DNA of 10,164 bases from Methanomassiliicoccales archaeon PtaU1.Bin030 (GTDB lineage: Archaea > Thermoplasmatota > Thermoplasmata > Methanomassiliicoccales > Methanomassiliicoccaceae). The DNA is taken from positions 1 through 10,164 of the forward strand of contig MVRB01000206.1 of the NCBI GenBank assembly GCA_002067635.1, read 5' to 3'. The notes under the pieces were generated by a model. It was given only the letters and a program-made list of their open reading frames with translations, had not been told where the DNA came from and made no database searches. Both the position numbers and the translations under genes were made by a program. Shown one piece after another: positions 1 to 5,458 of the stretch; positions within the stretch are counted from its first letter, which is position 1; the number at the start of each line of letters is the position of its first letter.

Positions 1-621
1 GACCAACGAGCTCTCGGAAAGAACGCTCCGTACCTGGTCGTACGTCCGGCGGAAGTGCTCCTGGTCGTTGATGTTGCCCGGCTCTACGGTAATCGCCACC
101 GGTACGTTGACCGGTGGCGCCAGCTGCGCCACCCCTAGCGTCACCTGCTTCTTGTCCGGACGATGATCCCTTGAATAACCGTACTTGGCCAGCGAGGCCA
201 GATCGCCGTAGTACACGATGGACGTCCAGTCCATGAGCACGTCCGTACTTGGAACGTCCAGAAGCTTCAGGACGCGGTCCTGAAGCTCCCGGACGATACG
301 CTCCCTGTTACGTCCTAAAGTCTCTACAGCGCGATACAACGCTTTCACGTTGAACGACGGCAGATCGTAGTGCTCGCGGACCTCCGGACGGTTCAGCCAC
401 TCGCCCGCACGAAGAACACTGAAGTTATCTCCCAGCTTGTACGCGAGCATGCCGCGGACCAAGGCATCCAGCGAGATGCCTCGGTCCTTGTGCCGGCCGA
501 TGACGGCCGGCAGATCCAATCTTTCATACCAATCATCGACCATCAGCATGCTGCCGATGGAAAATGACTTATTGTCGTTCGGCGTAAGCTGAGATGTCCT
601 CAGCTTTGTTTGTTTCCACAC
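1..621 (-). CDS. IS1634-like (IS4 superfamily) DDE transposase, N-terminal part, cut by window edge
   Basis: The minus strand is open from a GTG at 619-621 down to base 1 (207 codons, no stop), so the C-terminus lies outside the window. Residues 131-160 read MDWTSIVYYGD followed by KYGYSRDHRPDKKQV, and residues 180-186 read EPGNIND. This is the IS1634/IS4-type core, in which Asp131 and Asp186 would be the first two catalytic acidic residues; the third (Glu) is expected beyond the edge. The enzyme would cut and rejoin the ends of its own element. An in-frame TGA lies two codons upstream of the GTG. ATGs at 549 and 543 are alternative starts, and the family alignment near SIGSMLMVDDW does not settle which is used. 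No frameshift is seen in this part, so the copy may be intact, unlike the second element in the window. Confidence 0.85.
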   Translation of the reverse strand, partial: MWKQTKLRTSQLTPNDNKSFSIGSMLMVDDWYERLDLPAVIGRHKDRGISLDALVRGMLAYKLGDNFSVLRAGEWLNRPEVREHYDLPSFNVKALYRAVETLGRNRERIVRELQDRVLKLLDVPSTDVLMDWTSIVYYGDLASLAKYGYSRDHRPDKKQVTLGVAQLAPPVNVPVAITVEPGNINDQEHFRRTYDQVRSVLSESSLV

Positions 622-638
622 AACTCAAGCGTGAGTTG
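586..638. repeat. Two short inverted repeats at the 5' end of the transposase gene
   Basis: AAGCTGAG (586-593) and CTCAGCTT (599-606) form a perfect 8-bp inverted repeat with a 5-nt loop. CAACTCA (621-627) and TGAGTTG (632-638) form a perfect 7-bp repeat with a 4-nt loop. They lie at the 5' end of the transposase gene, where an insertion sequence carries its promoter and terminal end. They could be operator or subterminal transposase-binding sites. The exact end of this element cannot be placed without the other end. Confidence 0.5.
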
Positions 639-770
639 AGGACACTTTTTATTACTCTCTGTCCTCCGCTTTTCAGCGGAGGCCAGCATGAACGTCCTCA
701 ACAAAACGAGATCTATTTAATTCAGCCCATTGTCAAAATCAAGTTATATTATAAAAATGATTACAAAACT
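634..770 (+). repeat. Diverged leader repeat, copy A
   Basis: This stretch aligns with 3704-3845. The first ~53 bases (635-687 against 3705-3758) match at about three quarters of positions by eye with one gap, including GTTGARGACAC, CTCTC, CCTCCGCT and AGCG.AGG. A second block, 723-745 against 3792-3814 (CCCATTG, TCAAGTT), matches 18 of 23. Copy A reads as an AT-rich promoter-like box (645-651), then a hairpin, a GGAGG ribosome site and an ATG at 688-690. That ATG opens only ten codons before TAA. Relative to copy B, a 2-base length difference shifts the frame, so if the sequence was once coding, copy A is decayed. In a different frame it reads PQQNEIYLIQPIVKIKL, recalling PFNNEKFFRPIDEVKL in copy B. 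Confidence 0.6.
663..690 (+). promoter_or_regulatory. Hairpin that sequesters a ribosome-binding site (copy A)
   Basis: CCTCCGCT (663-670) pairs perfectly with AGCGGAGG (675-682) across a TTTC loop. The right arm contains GGAGG (678-682), a strong Shine-Dalgarno sequence five bases before the ATG at 688. In RNA the left arm would act as an anti-Shine-Dalgarno, so the fold could hold the start site closed. The same architecture is present in copy B. A regulatory role is inference. Confidence 0.5.
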
Positions 771-783
771 TATGAAATTACAT

Positions 784-791
784 AAAAAAAA
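784..791 (-). terminator. Oligo-T terminator of the secreted-protein gene
   Basis: Eight consecutive T residues on the minus strand begin 17 bases after the stop codon of the gene ending at 809, in a very AT-rich stretch (about 740-800). Archaeal RNA polymerase stops at such T tracts without needing a hairpin, so this is a reasonable 3' end for the 809-2092 transcript. Confidence 0.5.
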
Positions 792-808
792 TATAATAAT
801 GGGTTTGT

Positions 809-2092
809 CTAGGTGTAGCTGTGCATCCCCGAGTTGTACGTGCACTGTTTAAAGTCGTCGTACCATAGGCCGTTGAAGTGGCAGAATGTCACTGCCCGGT
901 TCTCGTTGATATAGAACGTAGCACCACTTGAAATCCGAGTTACCATACCTGGATTCGCACAGTAGGTAGAATGGGCTACCAGTTTACTTTCATCTAGGTT
1001 GTGCCACCAGTCATATATTCGTGCGCCCATGTTACAGTTATTTACCAATACAACATCCTGGACAGTGTACGACCATGCGGCATTAATACCAATTGTCATT
1101 CCACCGTCAGATAAGTAGCTGAAGCCAAGTTCGATGCTAGTCGTTGACTGCCCCTGTGAGCTCTGATCGAAATCATAGCGTACATTCTGTTGGCCTGAAT
1201 AGGCTACATTTCCTCTGATGACTGAATCGGAGGTAGAATATCTATTGGGGTCCCACTTCGGAACTGTTTCAAGATAGAAATCGCTCATCCAGAAATCGTA
1301 GGTTGTGGTTTGGTCGTTATTGAGTTCATAGTGGGCGTTGACTAAGTTTATCCATCCGCGCGTATGTTGATAATACAATTCAAACCAATCAGCACTTTGC
1401 CACTGTGAGTTCCAATTGAACCTCCCAAGCTCAAAAGGGGCGTCTGTTTGAAGGACAGTTTTGGAGCGGACATCCACTTCTGTTGGATCGATTTTCTCTC
1501 GAGGAGACATTCCCATGGCCTTCTTCACACCCCAGTTGTACGCGGTACCAATCACTACCTCCGTGACGTCTGTCTTACCGTCTTTCTCACATAATATATT
1601 GCAGCTACTCGTACCTCCACCAACGGGATCGTATATGTATCCATAAGCATCACATCCAGGATCCAGAGCCCGGGACAGGTCGTTCTTCTCCAGGATAGAT
1701 ATAAGGATATCGGGGTCCGCTCCAATTGTGACCACCGGTATTCCATAAAGGATTATATTCTCGATTCCATCATTATACACGGCCTTGTCTGTCTTCTCAA
1801 GCCACGACTGATCTATCAGTACCACATCGCTGTTCAATATTCCCTGATCATTTATTGAGCTGACAGTGGTGGCTTTTGATGTACTCTGGGTCAATCTACT
1901 GAAGTACTTCGCCTCCTTGCTTTCGTCGACCAACACTATAACCTTCTTATCGGTGAAGGCAAAGTTTTCGGTCGGTTCGGTTACAGTTGCACTCTCCTCA
2001 CTGCTCAACGCACTAACTGTGATGGGTATAGCTACCGGGACCAACATCACCAATGTGGCGAGCAAAACTAAATACCATTTTTCTTTATTCAT
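809..2092 (-). CDS. Secreted Cys-rich orphan protein, two-part (alpha/beta then beta-rich)
   Basis: The product is 427 residues and I do not recognise it with confidence. Residues 1-30 form a signal peptide: MNKEKW, a hydrophobic run at 7-26, then VSA/LS as a likely cleavage site. Residues 49-140 alternate hydrophobic strands and helices (KKVIVLVDES, DVVLIDQSW, IENIILYGIPVVTIG) like a small Rossmann-type domain. From about 210 on the sequence is rich in aromatic residues, Ser, Thr and Asn and looks all-beta. Seven Cys (147, 164, 168, 353, 378, 404, 417) fall outside the signal and may form disulfides. Residues 317-350 (GFSY, GG..IGINAAWSYTV) faintly recall the stem and pre-stem strands of leukocidin/alpha-hemolysin pore formers; this is weak pattern resemblance only. 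The gene is AT-richer than the right half of the window and stands between mobile elements, which suggests an acquired or fast-evolving surface or secreted factor. The ATG at 2092 is the only start giving a signal peptide. Confidence 0.8.
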   Translation of the reverse strand: MNKEKWYLVLLATLVMLVPVAIPITVSALSSEESATVTEPTENFAFTDKKVIVLVDESKEAKYFSRLTQSTSKATTVSSINDQGILNSDVVLIDQSWLEKTDKAVYNDGIENIILYGIPVVTIGADPDILISILEKNDLSRALDPGCDAYGYIYDPVGGGTSSCNILCEKDGKTDVTEVVIGTAYNWGVKKAMGMSPREKIDPTEVDVRSKTVLQTDAPFELGRFNWNSQWQSADWFELYYQHTRGWINLVNAHYELNNDQTTTYDFWMSDFYLETVPKWDPNRYSTSDSVIRGNVAYSGQQNVRYDFDQSSQGQSTTSIELGFSYLSDGGMTIGINAAWSYTVQDVVLVNNCNMGARIYDWWHNLDESKLVAHSTYCANPGMVTRISSGATFYINENRAVTFCHFNGLWYDDFKQCTYNSGMHSYT

Positions 2093-2204
2093 TTACTTTT
2101 CCCCATGGAAAACCAAGAAGAGCGTGTCCGCTAACGAGACGGTGTTTGTACTATCCCCCCCATTTTAGAGTCCTCGACCTTCTCCGAATTTCCAAAAAGG
2201 TAAA

Positions 2205-2240
2205 TGATTAATAAAATAAATATGTTTTCCTAGAACATAT
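2205..2240 (-). terminator. Hairpin plus T-rich tail after the small membrane protein gene
   Basis: ATATGTT (2220-2226) and AACATAT (2234-2240) are a perfect 7-bp inverted repeat with a 7-nt spacer. On the minus strand the hairpin is followed by a T-rich run (TTATTTTATTAA, 2219-2208). It lies 23 bases past the stop of the gene ending at 2263. The same AT-rich block could instead supply the TATA box for the 809-2092 gene, whose start is about 115 bases further on, giving a longer leader. Confidence 0.45.
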
Positions 2241-2262
2241 ATTGATAATGGTAGAATGTGCC

Positions 2263-2478
2263 TCAGCTATTATCTGAACGTAAGAGACTGATCATCAGCG
2301 AGGCACCTCCGAGGACGATGAATCCTGCTGCCACTGAGCCTATTATGTTAGCCCAGTACAGCTCTCCAGTAGTGAACGCATTGTTACCAATGGTGTAGCC
2401 GATGAATCCTATCGCGAACCCTACCACGATCGAAATAATACCGACCATGAAAAAACTAGACCTTCCCCTGAAGTTCAT
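2263..2478 (-). CDS. Small two-helix membrane protein, unknown function
   Basis: The product is 71 residues. After a short basic N-terminus (MNFRGRSS) there are two hydrophobic segments, about residues 9-31 (Gly- and Ile-rich, with GFAIGFIGYTIG) and 43-66 (IIGSVAAGFIVLGGASLMISLL), joined by a short polar loop, with a charged tail RSDNS. The topology suggests a helical hairpin with both ends in the cytoplasm by the positive-inside rule. I recognise no family. An archaeal TATA-like box about 25 bases before the ATG supports this being a real gene, probably read from a leaderless transcript. It shares the strand of the secreted protein gene downstream, 170 bases away, but the hairpin between them suggests separate transcripts. 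Confidence 0.65.
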   Translation of the reverse strand: MNFRGRSSFFMVGIISIVVGFAIGFIGYTIGNNAFTTGELYWANIIGSVAAGFIVLGGASLMISLLRSDNS

Positions 2479-2497
2479 AATATGAGATAATCCTAGG

Positions 2498-2510
2498 AAT
2501 ATATAATTTT
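2498..2510 (-). promoter_or_regulatory. TATA-like box for the small membrane protein gene
   Basis: On the minus strand AAAATTATATATT spans 2510-2498, centred about 25 bases before the ATG at 2478. That is the usual distance from an archaeal TATA box to the transcription start, so the message would be leaderless or nearly so. No Shine-Dalgarno sequence is visible before the ATG, which fits. Confidence 0.5.
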
Positions 2511-2526
2511 AGCTATGCGATAAAAT

Positions 2527-2556
2527 ACCATGAAATATTCTGATCGACCATGAAAT
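2527..2556. repeat. 10-bp direct repeat, 20-bp period
   Basis: ACCATGAAAT occurs at 2527-2536 and again at 2547-2556, exactly 20 bases apart. The pair sits upstream of the TATA box of the small membrane protein gene, between it and the left end of the decayed insertion sequence. Two equal boxes on the same helix face could be an activator site; chance or replication slippage in AT-rich DNA is also possible. Confidence 0.4.
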
Positions 2557-2563
2557 GAATAAT

Positions 2564-2580
2564 GACTCTGTTGCTAAACT
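2564..2580 (+). repeat. Left terminal inverted repeat of the decayed IS
   Basis: The 17-mer is the reverse complement of 3681-3697 with two mismatches. It marks the transposase 3' side of the element. Confidence 0.7.
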
Positions 2581-3560
2581 AAGTCCCATCGAAATTCTCT
2601 TTTCTAGCCAGTAAGAACAAGTTGAAGATCGAGAGCTTTGCCTGCACCTCGTTTTTCCGGCCGATCTCGGTGCGACAACGAAGACGATAACCGAACAGAC
2701 GCTGGATCATGCTGAATGCCGTTTCAGCATGATTGCGCTTGCCGTACAGAGCCGCAGCACGATTCGGCCAGTGCTGCCAGAACGACACCATCTTCTGATA
2801 GAACGTCTACCGTTTCGCAAAATGACGAGCGTTCTTCTTGATCCCGTGCAGCGGCACGGCCCCATGTAACCCGGCAGCGGCCAGTCACACTTCTCCGTGA
2901 TAAGCGGAGTTAGCCAGACTCCGCTTCACCCGTATATTTGTAGGAAGCTTTTTCTAGACGTCCCCGAACATCTAGCTGTCGTGCACTTTCAATCCGGTCA
3001 GCGAGTAGCCGAGCACCAGGAACTTGTCCACCTCGATAGCTGCGTGTATACTAACCCAGTCCTGCTTCGCCTTGAAAGCGTTGTCCGTCTCCCGCCACGA
3101 CCCTTCCAGCCGCTGAAGCCGGAAGCGCACGTAGCAATTGATTAAGAACGAACGAGAAGAAGCGCTTCCACAACGCCAGCCAGCGTTGGCTGGCATTTTT
3201 CCTCCACAGCACCCAGTGGTCCGGAACATCTTCCACGTCGAAGTAGTTTGCCAGCAGTACCGGGAGACCTTCAGTCTCCCTGAACGTGGCATCGAAGAGC
3301 TGGCGAAAGAGGAAGGCGATCATTAGATCGCGTTCGTGCACTGGCGGTCGGCCAGTACTCTTCCGCCGTTACCAGTACGCGAACTCGACCGCGTCCTTTC
3401 TTATAGCTTTCAGCGACAGGCGTGACTTGTTCACCATCACCTCATCGTACTCACGCTGCTCGCTGAGCAGCGAGTCCAGGTCGATGGCGAAGGTATCGAC
3501 CTTCGCCTGACCGGTAAAGTTGAATATCTCGCCCGGTATTATGACTTCCGTGGCTTCCAA
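2579..3560 (-). pseudogene. Broken DDE transposase of the decayed IS
   Basis: A TTG at 3558-3560 with AGGAAGG seven bases upstream begins MEATEVIIPGEIF. The frame is stopped by TAA at 3369-3371 after EFAYW, resumes in the same frame (STGRPPVHERDLMIAFLFRQLF to WKRFFSFVLNQL), and then shifts frame around 3130-3150. It continues as WVSIHAAIEVDKFLVLGYSLTGLKVHDS, is broken by a stop at 2972-2974 and further stops near 2956, 2890 and 2807, and ends in YGKRNHAETAFSMIQRLFGYRLR. The order of blocks is that of IS4/IS5-type DDE transposases. The DSAY block that holds the second catalytic Asp reads ANSAY, so this Asp is changed to Asn, while the Glu of RNHAETAFSMIQR remains. The gene is dead in cis. Confidence 0.85.
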
Positions 3561-3611
3561 CTTTTGACCTTCCTAAGCAGCTGGCAATAGGTTGGACCAC
3601 ACTTATTTATT

Positions 3612-3633
3612 TTGATAACAGTATTGATAACAG
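3612..3633. repeat. TTGATAACAG direct repeat
   Basis: TTGATAACAG occurs at 3612-3621 and 3624-3633, a 12-base period, between the broken transposase start and the right end of the insertion sequence. It may be a subterminal transposase-binding site or part of the old promoter. Confidence 0.45.
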
Positions 3634-3664
3634 AGCATAATTTGGTTCAAAAGCCCTTTTCAGC

Positions 3665-3698
3665 GTTTAGCTACATAGTCAGTTTAGCTACATAGTCA
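3665..3698. repeat. Tandemly doubled right end of the decayed IS
   Basis: GTTTAGCTACATAGTCA occurs twice head to tail without a gap, at 3665-3681 and 3682-3698. Each copy carries the terminal inverted repeat sequence, so this end of the element has two identical repeats where one is expected. The copies are identical although the rest of the element is badly decayed, so the doubling looks younger than the decay. Confidence 0.7.
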
Positions 3699-3703
3699 GA
3701 AAT

Positions 3704-3845
3704 GGTTGAAGACACCTTTTAATCTCTCGCGGCCCTCCGCTCAAGAGCGAAGGCTAGAATGATTATCCCGTTTAATAATGAAAAATTTTTTCGACCCATT
3801 GACGAAGTCAAGTTGCACCGAGAGAAAAAAATCATTTCCAAGTAT
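3704..3845 (+). repeat. Diverged leader repeat, copy B
   Basis: This is the partner of 634-770. It begins seven bases past the right end of the decayed insertion sequence with GTTGAAGACACC, then a TTTTAA box (3717-3722), the hairpin, and an ATG at 3759-3761. The ATG opens MIIPFNNEKFFRPIDEVKLHREKKIISKYADRS. This frame runs on into the metallo-hydrolase gene in the wrong phase, so downstream of about 3850 it is not expected to be real coding sequence. The simplest reading is the 5' end of an old gene family whose body has been lost here. A short functional leader peptide or RNA cannot be excluded. Confidence 0.55.
3734..3761 (+). promoter_or_regulatory. Hairpin that sequesters a ribosome-binding site (copy B)
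   Basis: CCTCCGCT (3734-3741) pairs with AGCGAAGG (3746-3753) across a CAAG loop, with one C-A mismatch. GAAGG (3749-3753) is a weaker Shine-Dalgarno sequence, five bases before the ATG at 3759. Against copy A the stem bases agree at 15 of 16 positions but the loop at none of four, as expected if pairing is what is kept. Confidence 0.45.
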
Positions 3846-3895
3846 GCTGATCGTTCGAACATTTTGTGTTCTCCCAAGATGAAGAGGTCTAGAAC

Positions 3896-3904
3896 TTTTT
3901 TATG
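3896..3904 (+). promoter_or_regulatory. TATA-like box for the ACT-metallo-hydrolase gene
   Basis: TTTTTTATG is centred about 28 bases before the GTG at 3928, so transcription would begin at or just before the start codon. GAGGG at 3920-3924 lies only three bases from the GTG, too close for good Shine-Dalgarno pairing, which also favours a leaderless message. Confidence 0.45.
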
Positions 3905-3927
3905 GTATGGCAGCCCTCTGAGGGTCC

Positions 3928-5445
3928 GTGCAAACTTTCTCTTTCATCGCCAGAATGCCAGACGATCCCGGTGCCCTTCACCGCGCCGCGAAGATCATCA
4001 AGAGCCATGGTGGCAACATACATCGGGTCGATTACGACCGGAGGATCGACCCCCACATCGTCTTCTTCCAGGTGGACGCGGAGGAGGGGGCCCCGGAGAA
4101 GATAACTCAGGACCTGCAGGCCATCGGTTACCTTCAGACGTCCCTGGCCACGCTCCGGTTCCTCAAGTTCTCCGTATATTTACCGGATGAGCCGGGCATG
4201 CTCTTCGAGTTCCTCAATTACACGACCGGGGCGGGCGCGAACATCGCGTTCCTAGACTTCGATGACAAGGGAAAGCATCCAGGGCAGCTCACGGTCTCCC
4301 TCACTCTGGACAATGACGGCGTCGCCGACCGCCTCCTCACGGAGCTAAAGGCCCGCTGGCGATTGGAGATCCTGGAGTATGACGGCACAGGCAAGAAGCT
4401 GGATGACACGGTCTTCTACATCCGTTTCGCCCAGGAGCTGCGGGAGATCATCGGAATGGACGAGGATTTCCTCATGCGCCTTCTGCACGACTCCAACCAT
4501 ATCGCCCAGGAGCTGACCTCGCTGGGACGCGACCCTCACATGGTGTTCGAGTCCATACTCAAGACCGGGCGTACCTTGAGGCAGACCACGGGGATCGGGT
4601 TCTACTCCGTTGTCCAGCAGGTCCCCCTGAGAACAGGGGGAACGCTGTACTGCTTCCAGCTGCCCTGCGGTGGGTCGGTCTACGTTCTAAGCAACCAGGG
4701 GCGCATCGCCATGTTCGACACGGGCTTCGGCATCTACCACCGCGAGATAGTGGAGATGCTAAGCCATTACGGCCTGGACCCCCGGGAGATAGAGGGTCTC
4801 TTCATCACCCATGCAGATGCTGACCACTCAGGGGGCGCGGCCTTCTATGACGCACCGGCATACCTCCACCCCGGCTCGGTGGACATCATTCGGGCGGCGA
4901 ACCGAGCCTACGGGTCGCAGATGCAGGGCTCCATCCTGGGCGAGGTCTATACCAAGCTCATCAACCTCTTCTCCATGTTCAACCCACCATCCAAGGTTCG
5001 CCTCATATCCACGGAGCCCAAGGGCTCCCGCATGGGCCTGCCCATCCTGGAGGAGGTGGAGATATGCGGGCTGAGGTTCGAGATACTGGAATCGCTGGGC
5101 GGGCACCTGCACGGGCACGTGTTCTACCTGTGCGAGGACGAGGGCCTCCTGTTCACCGGCGATTGCCTGATCAACTTCGACTCCCTCACCCCGGAGATGG
5201 AGGACTTCGCCTCCCTGGCCAAGAACCTCATGACGACGGTCAACGTGGACTCGGAGAAGGCCAGGGAGGAGCGCAAGGACCTCATGAACATCGCTCGGGA
5301 ACTGGACCCGATGCTCAAGGCCAGGGGCTCGCGGCTATTGGTGTGCGGCGGTCACGGGGCCATATCCACGCTGGAGGCCGACGGGCTGCACACCTTCGGC
5401 GAGATGAGGAGATACGACGTGGCAGACCACTATCAGGTGAAATAG
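3928..5445 (+). CDS. Tandem-ACT metallo-beta-lactamase-fold protein
   Basis: The product is 505 residues. Residues 2-70 and 77-152 are two ACT domains (MPDDPGALHRAAKII with GNIHRV; LPDEPGMLFEFLNY with GANIAFLD), small-molecule sensors that typically bind amino acids. A helical linker (about 155-215) leads to a metallo-beta-lactamase fold with H295-x-D-x-D299-H300 (THADADHSGG), H393/H395/H397 (GGHLHGHV), D412 (FTGDC) and H476 (CGGHGA), so the metal ligands appear present. The HxDxDH form resembles the flavodiiron/ODP-type branch, but no flavodoxin domain follows. Catalytic or redox function is unknown; an amino-acid-gated hydrolase or oxygen/redox sensor would fit. The start is pinned by an in-frame TGA at 3919-3921, two codons upstream of the GTG. 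The gene ends 13 bases before the convergent histidine kinase stop. Confidence 0.85.
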   Translation: MQTFSFIARMPDDPGALHRAAKIIKSHGGNIHRVDYDRRIDPHIVFFQVDAEEGAPEKITQDLQAIGYLQTSLATLRFLKFSVYLPDEPGMLFEFLNYTTGAGANIAFLDFDDKGKHPGQLTVSLTLDNDGVADRLLTELKARWRLEILEYDGTGKKLDDTVFYIRFAQELREIIGMDEDFLMRLLHDSNHIAQELTSLGRDPHMVFESILKTGRTLRQTTGIGFYSVVQQVPLRTGGTLYCFQLPCGGSVYVLSNQGRIAMFDTGFGIYHREIVEMLSHYGLDPREIEGLFITHADADHSGGAAFYDAPAYLHPGSVDIIRAANRAYGSQMQGSILGEVYTKLINLFSMFNPPSKVRLISTEPKGSRMGLPILEEVEICGLRFEILESLGGHLHGHVFYLCEDEGLLFTGDCLINFDSLTPEMEDFASLAKNLMTTVNVDSEKAREERKDLMNIARELDPMLKARGSRLLVCGGHGAISTLEADGLHTFGEMRRYDVADHYQVK

Positions 5446-5458
5446 GCGGCTAAGGCCC

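Larger units (their letters stand above)
2564..3697 (-). mobile_element. Decayed IS4/IS5-superfamily insertion sequence with visible terminal inverted repeats
   Basis: The element is about 1.13 kb. Its left end, GACTCTGTTGCTAAACT (2564-2580), and right end, AGTTTAGCTACATAGTC (3681-3697), are inverted repeats matching at 15 of 17 positions. Between them lies one minus-strand DDE transposase gene, now broken. Its TAG stop (2579-2581) overlaps the left repeat, as expected of a compact insertion sequence. No clear target-site duplication is visible in the flanks (AATAAT on the left, AGAAAT on the right), consistent with an old insertion. The group within the superfamily is not certain. Confidence 0.75.

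Noticed and set aside
3175..3194. Perfect 8-bp inverted repeat GCCAGCCA/TGGCTGGC with tetraloop followed by five T, like a terminator on the plus strand
   Set aside because: It lies inside the broken transposase, where it encodes ASQRWLALW on the minus strand, and no plus-strand gene ends before it. Probably a coding coincidence.
2550..3705. Target-site duplication around the decayed insertion sequence
   Set aside because: GAAATG occurs near both outer flanks but at different distances from the ends (2552-2557 and about 3699-3704), so it is not a true flanking duplication.
3759..4190. Plus-strand reading frame of 143 codons starting at the copy B ATG
   Set aside because: After about residue 50 it runs through the ACT domain of the metallo-hydrolase in another frame and becomes a low-complexity Arg/Pro/Gly shadow. 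Only its first part may be a relic of a real gene.
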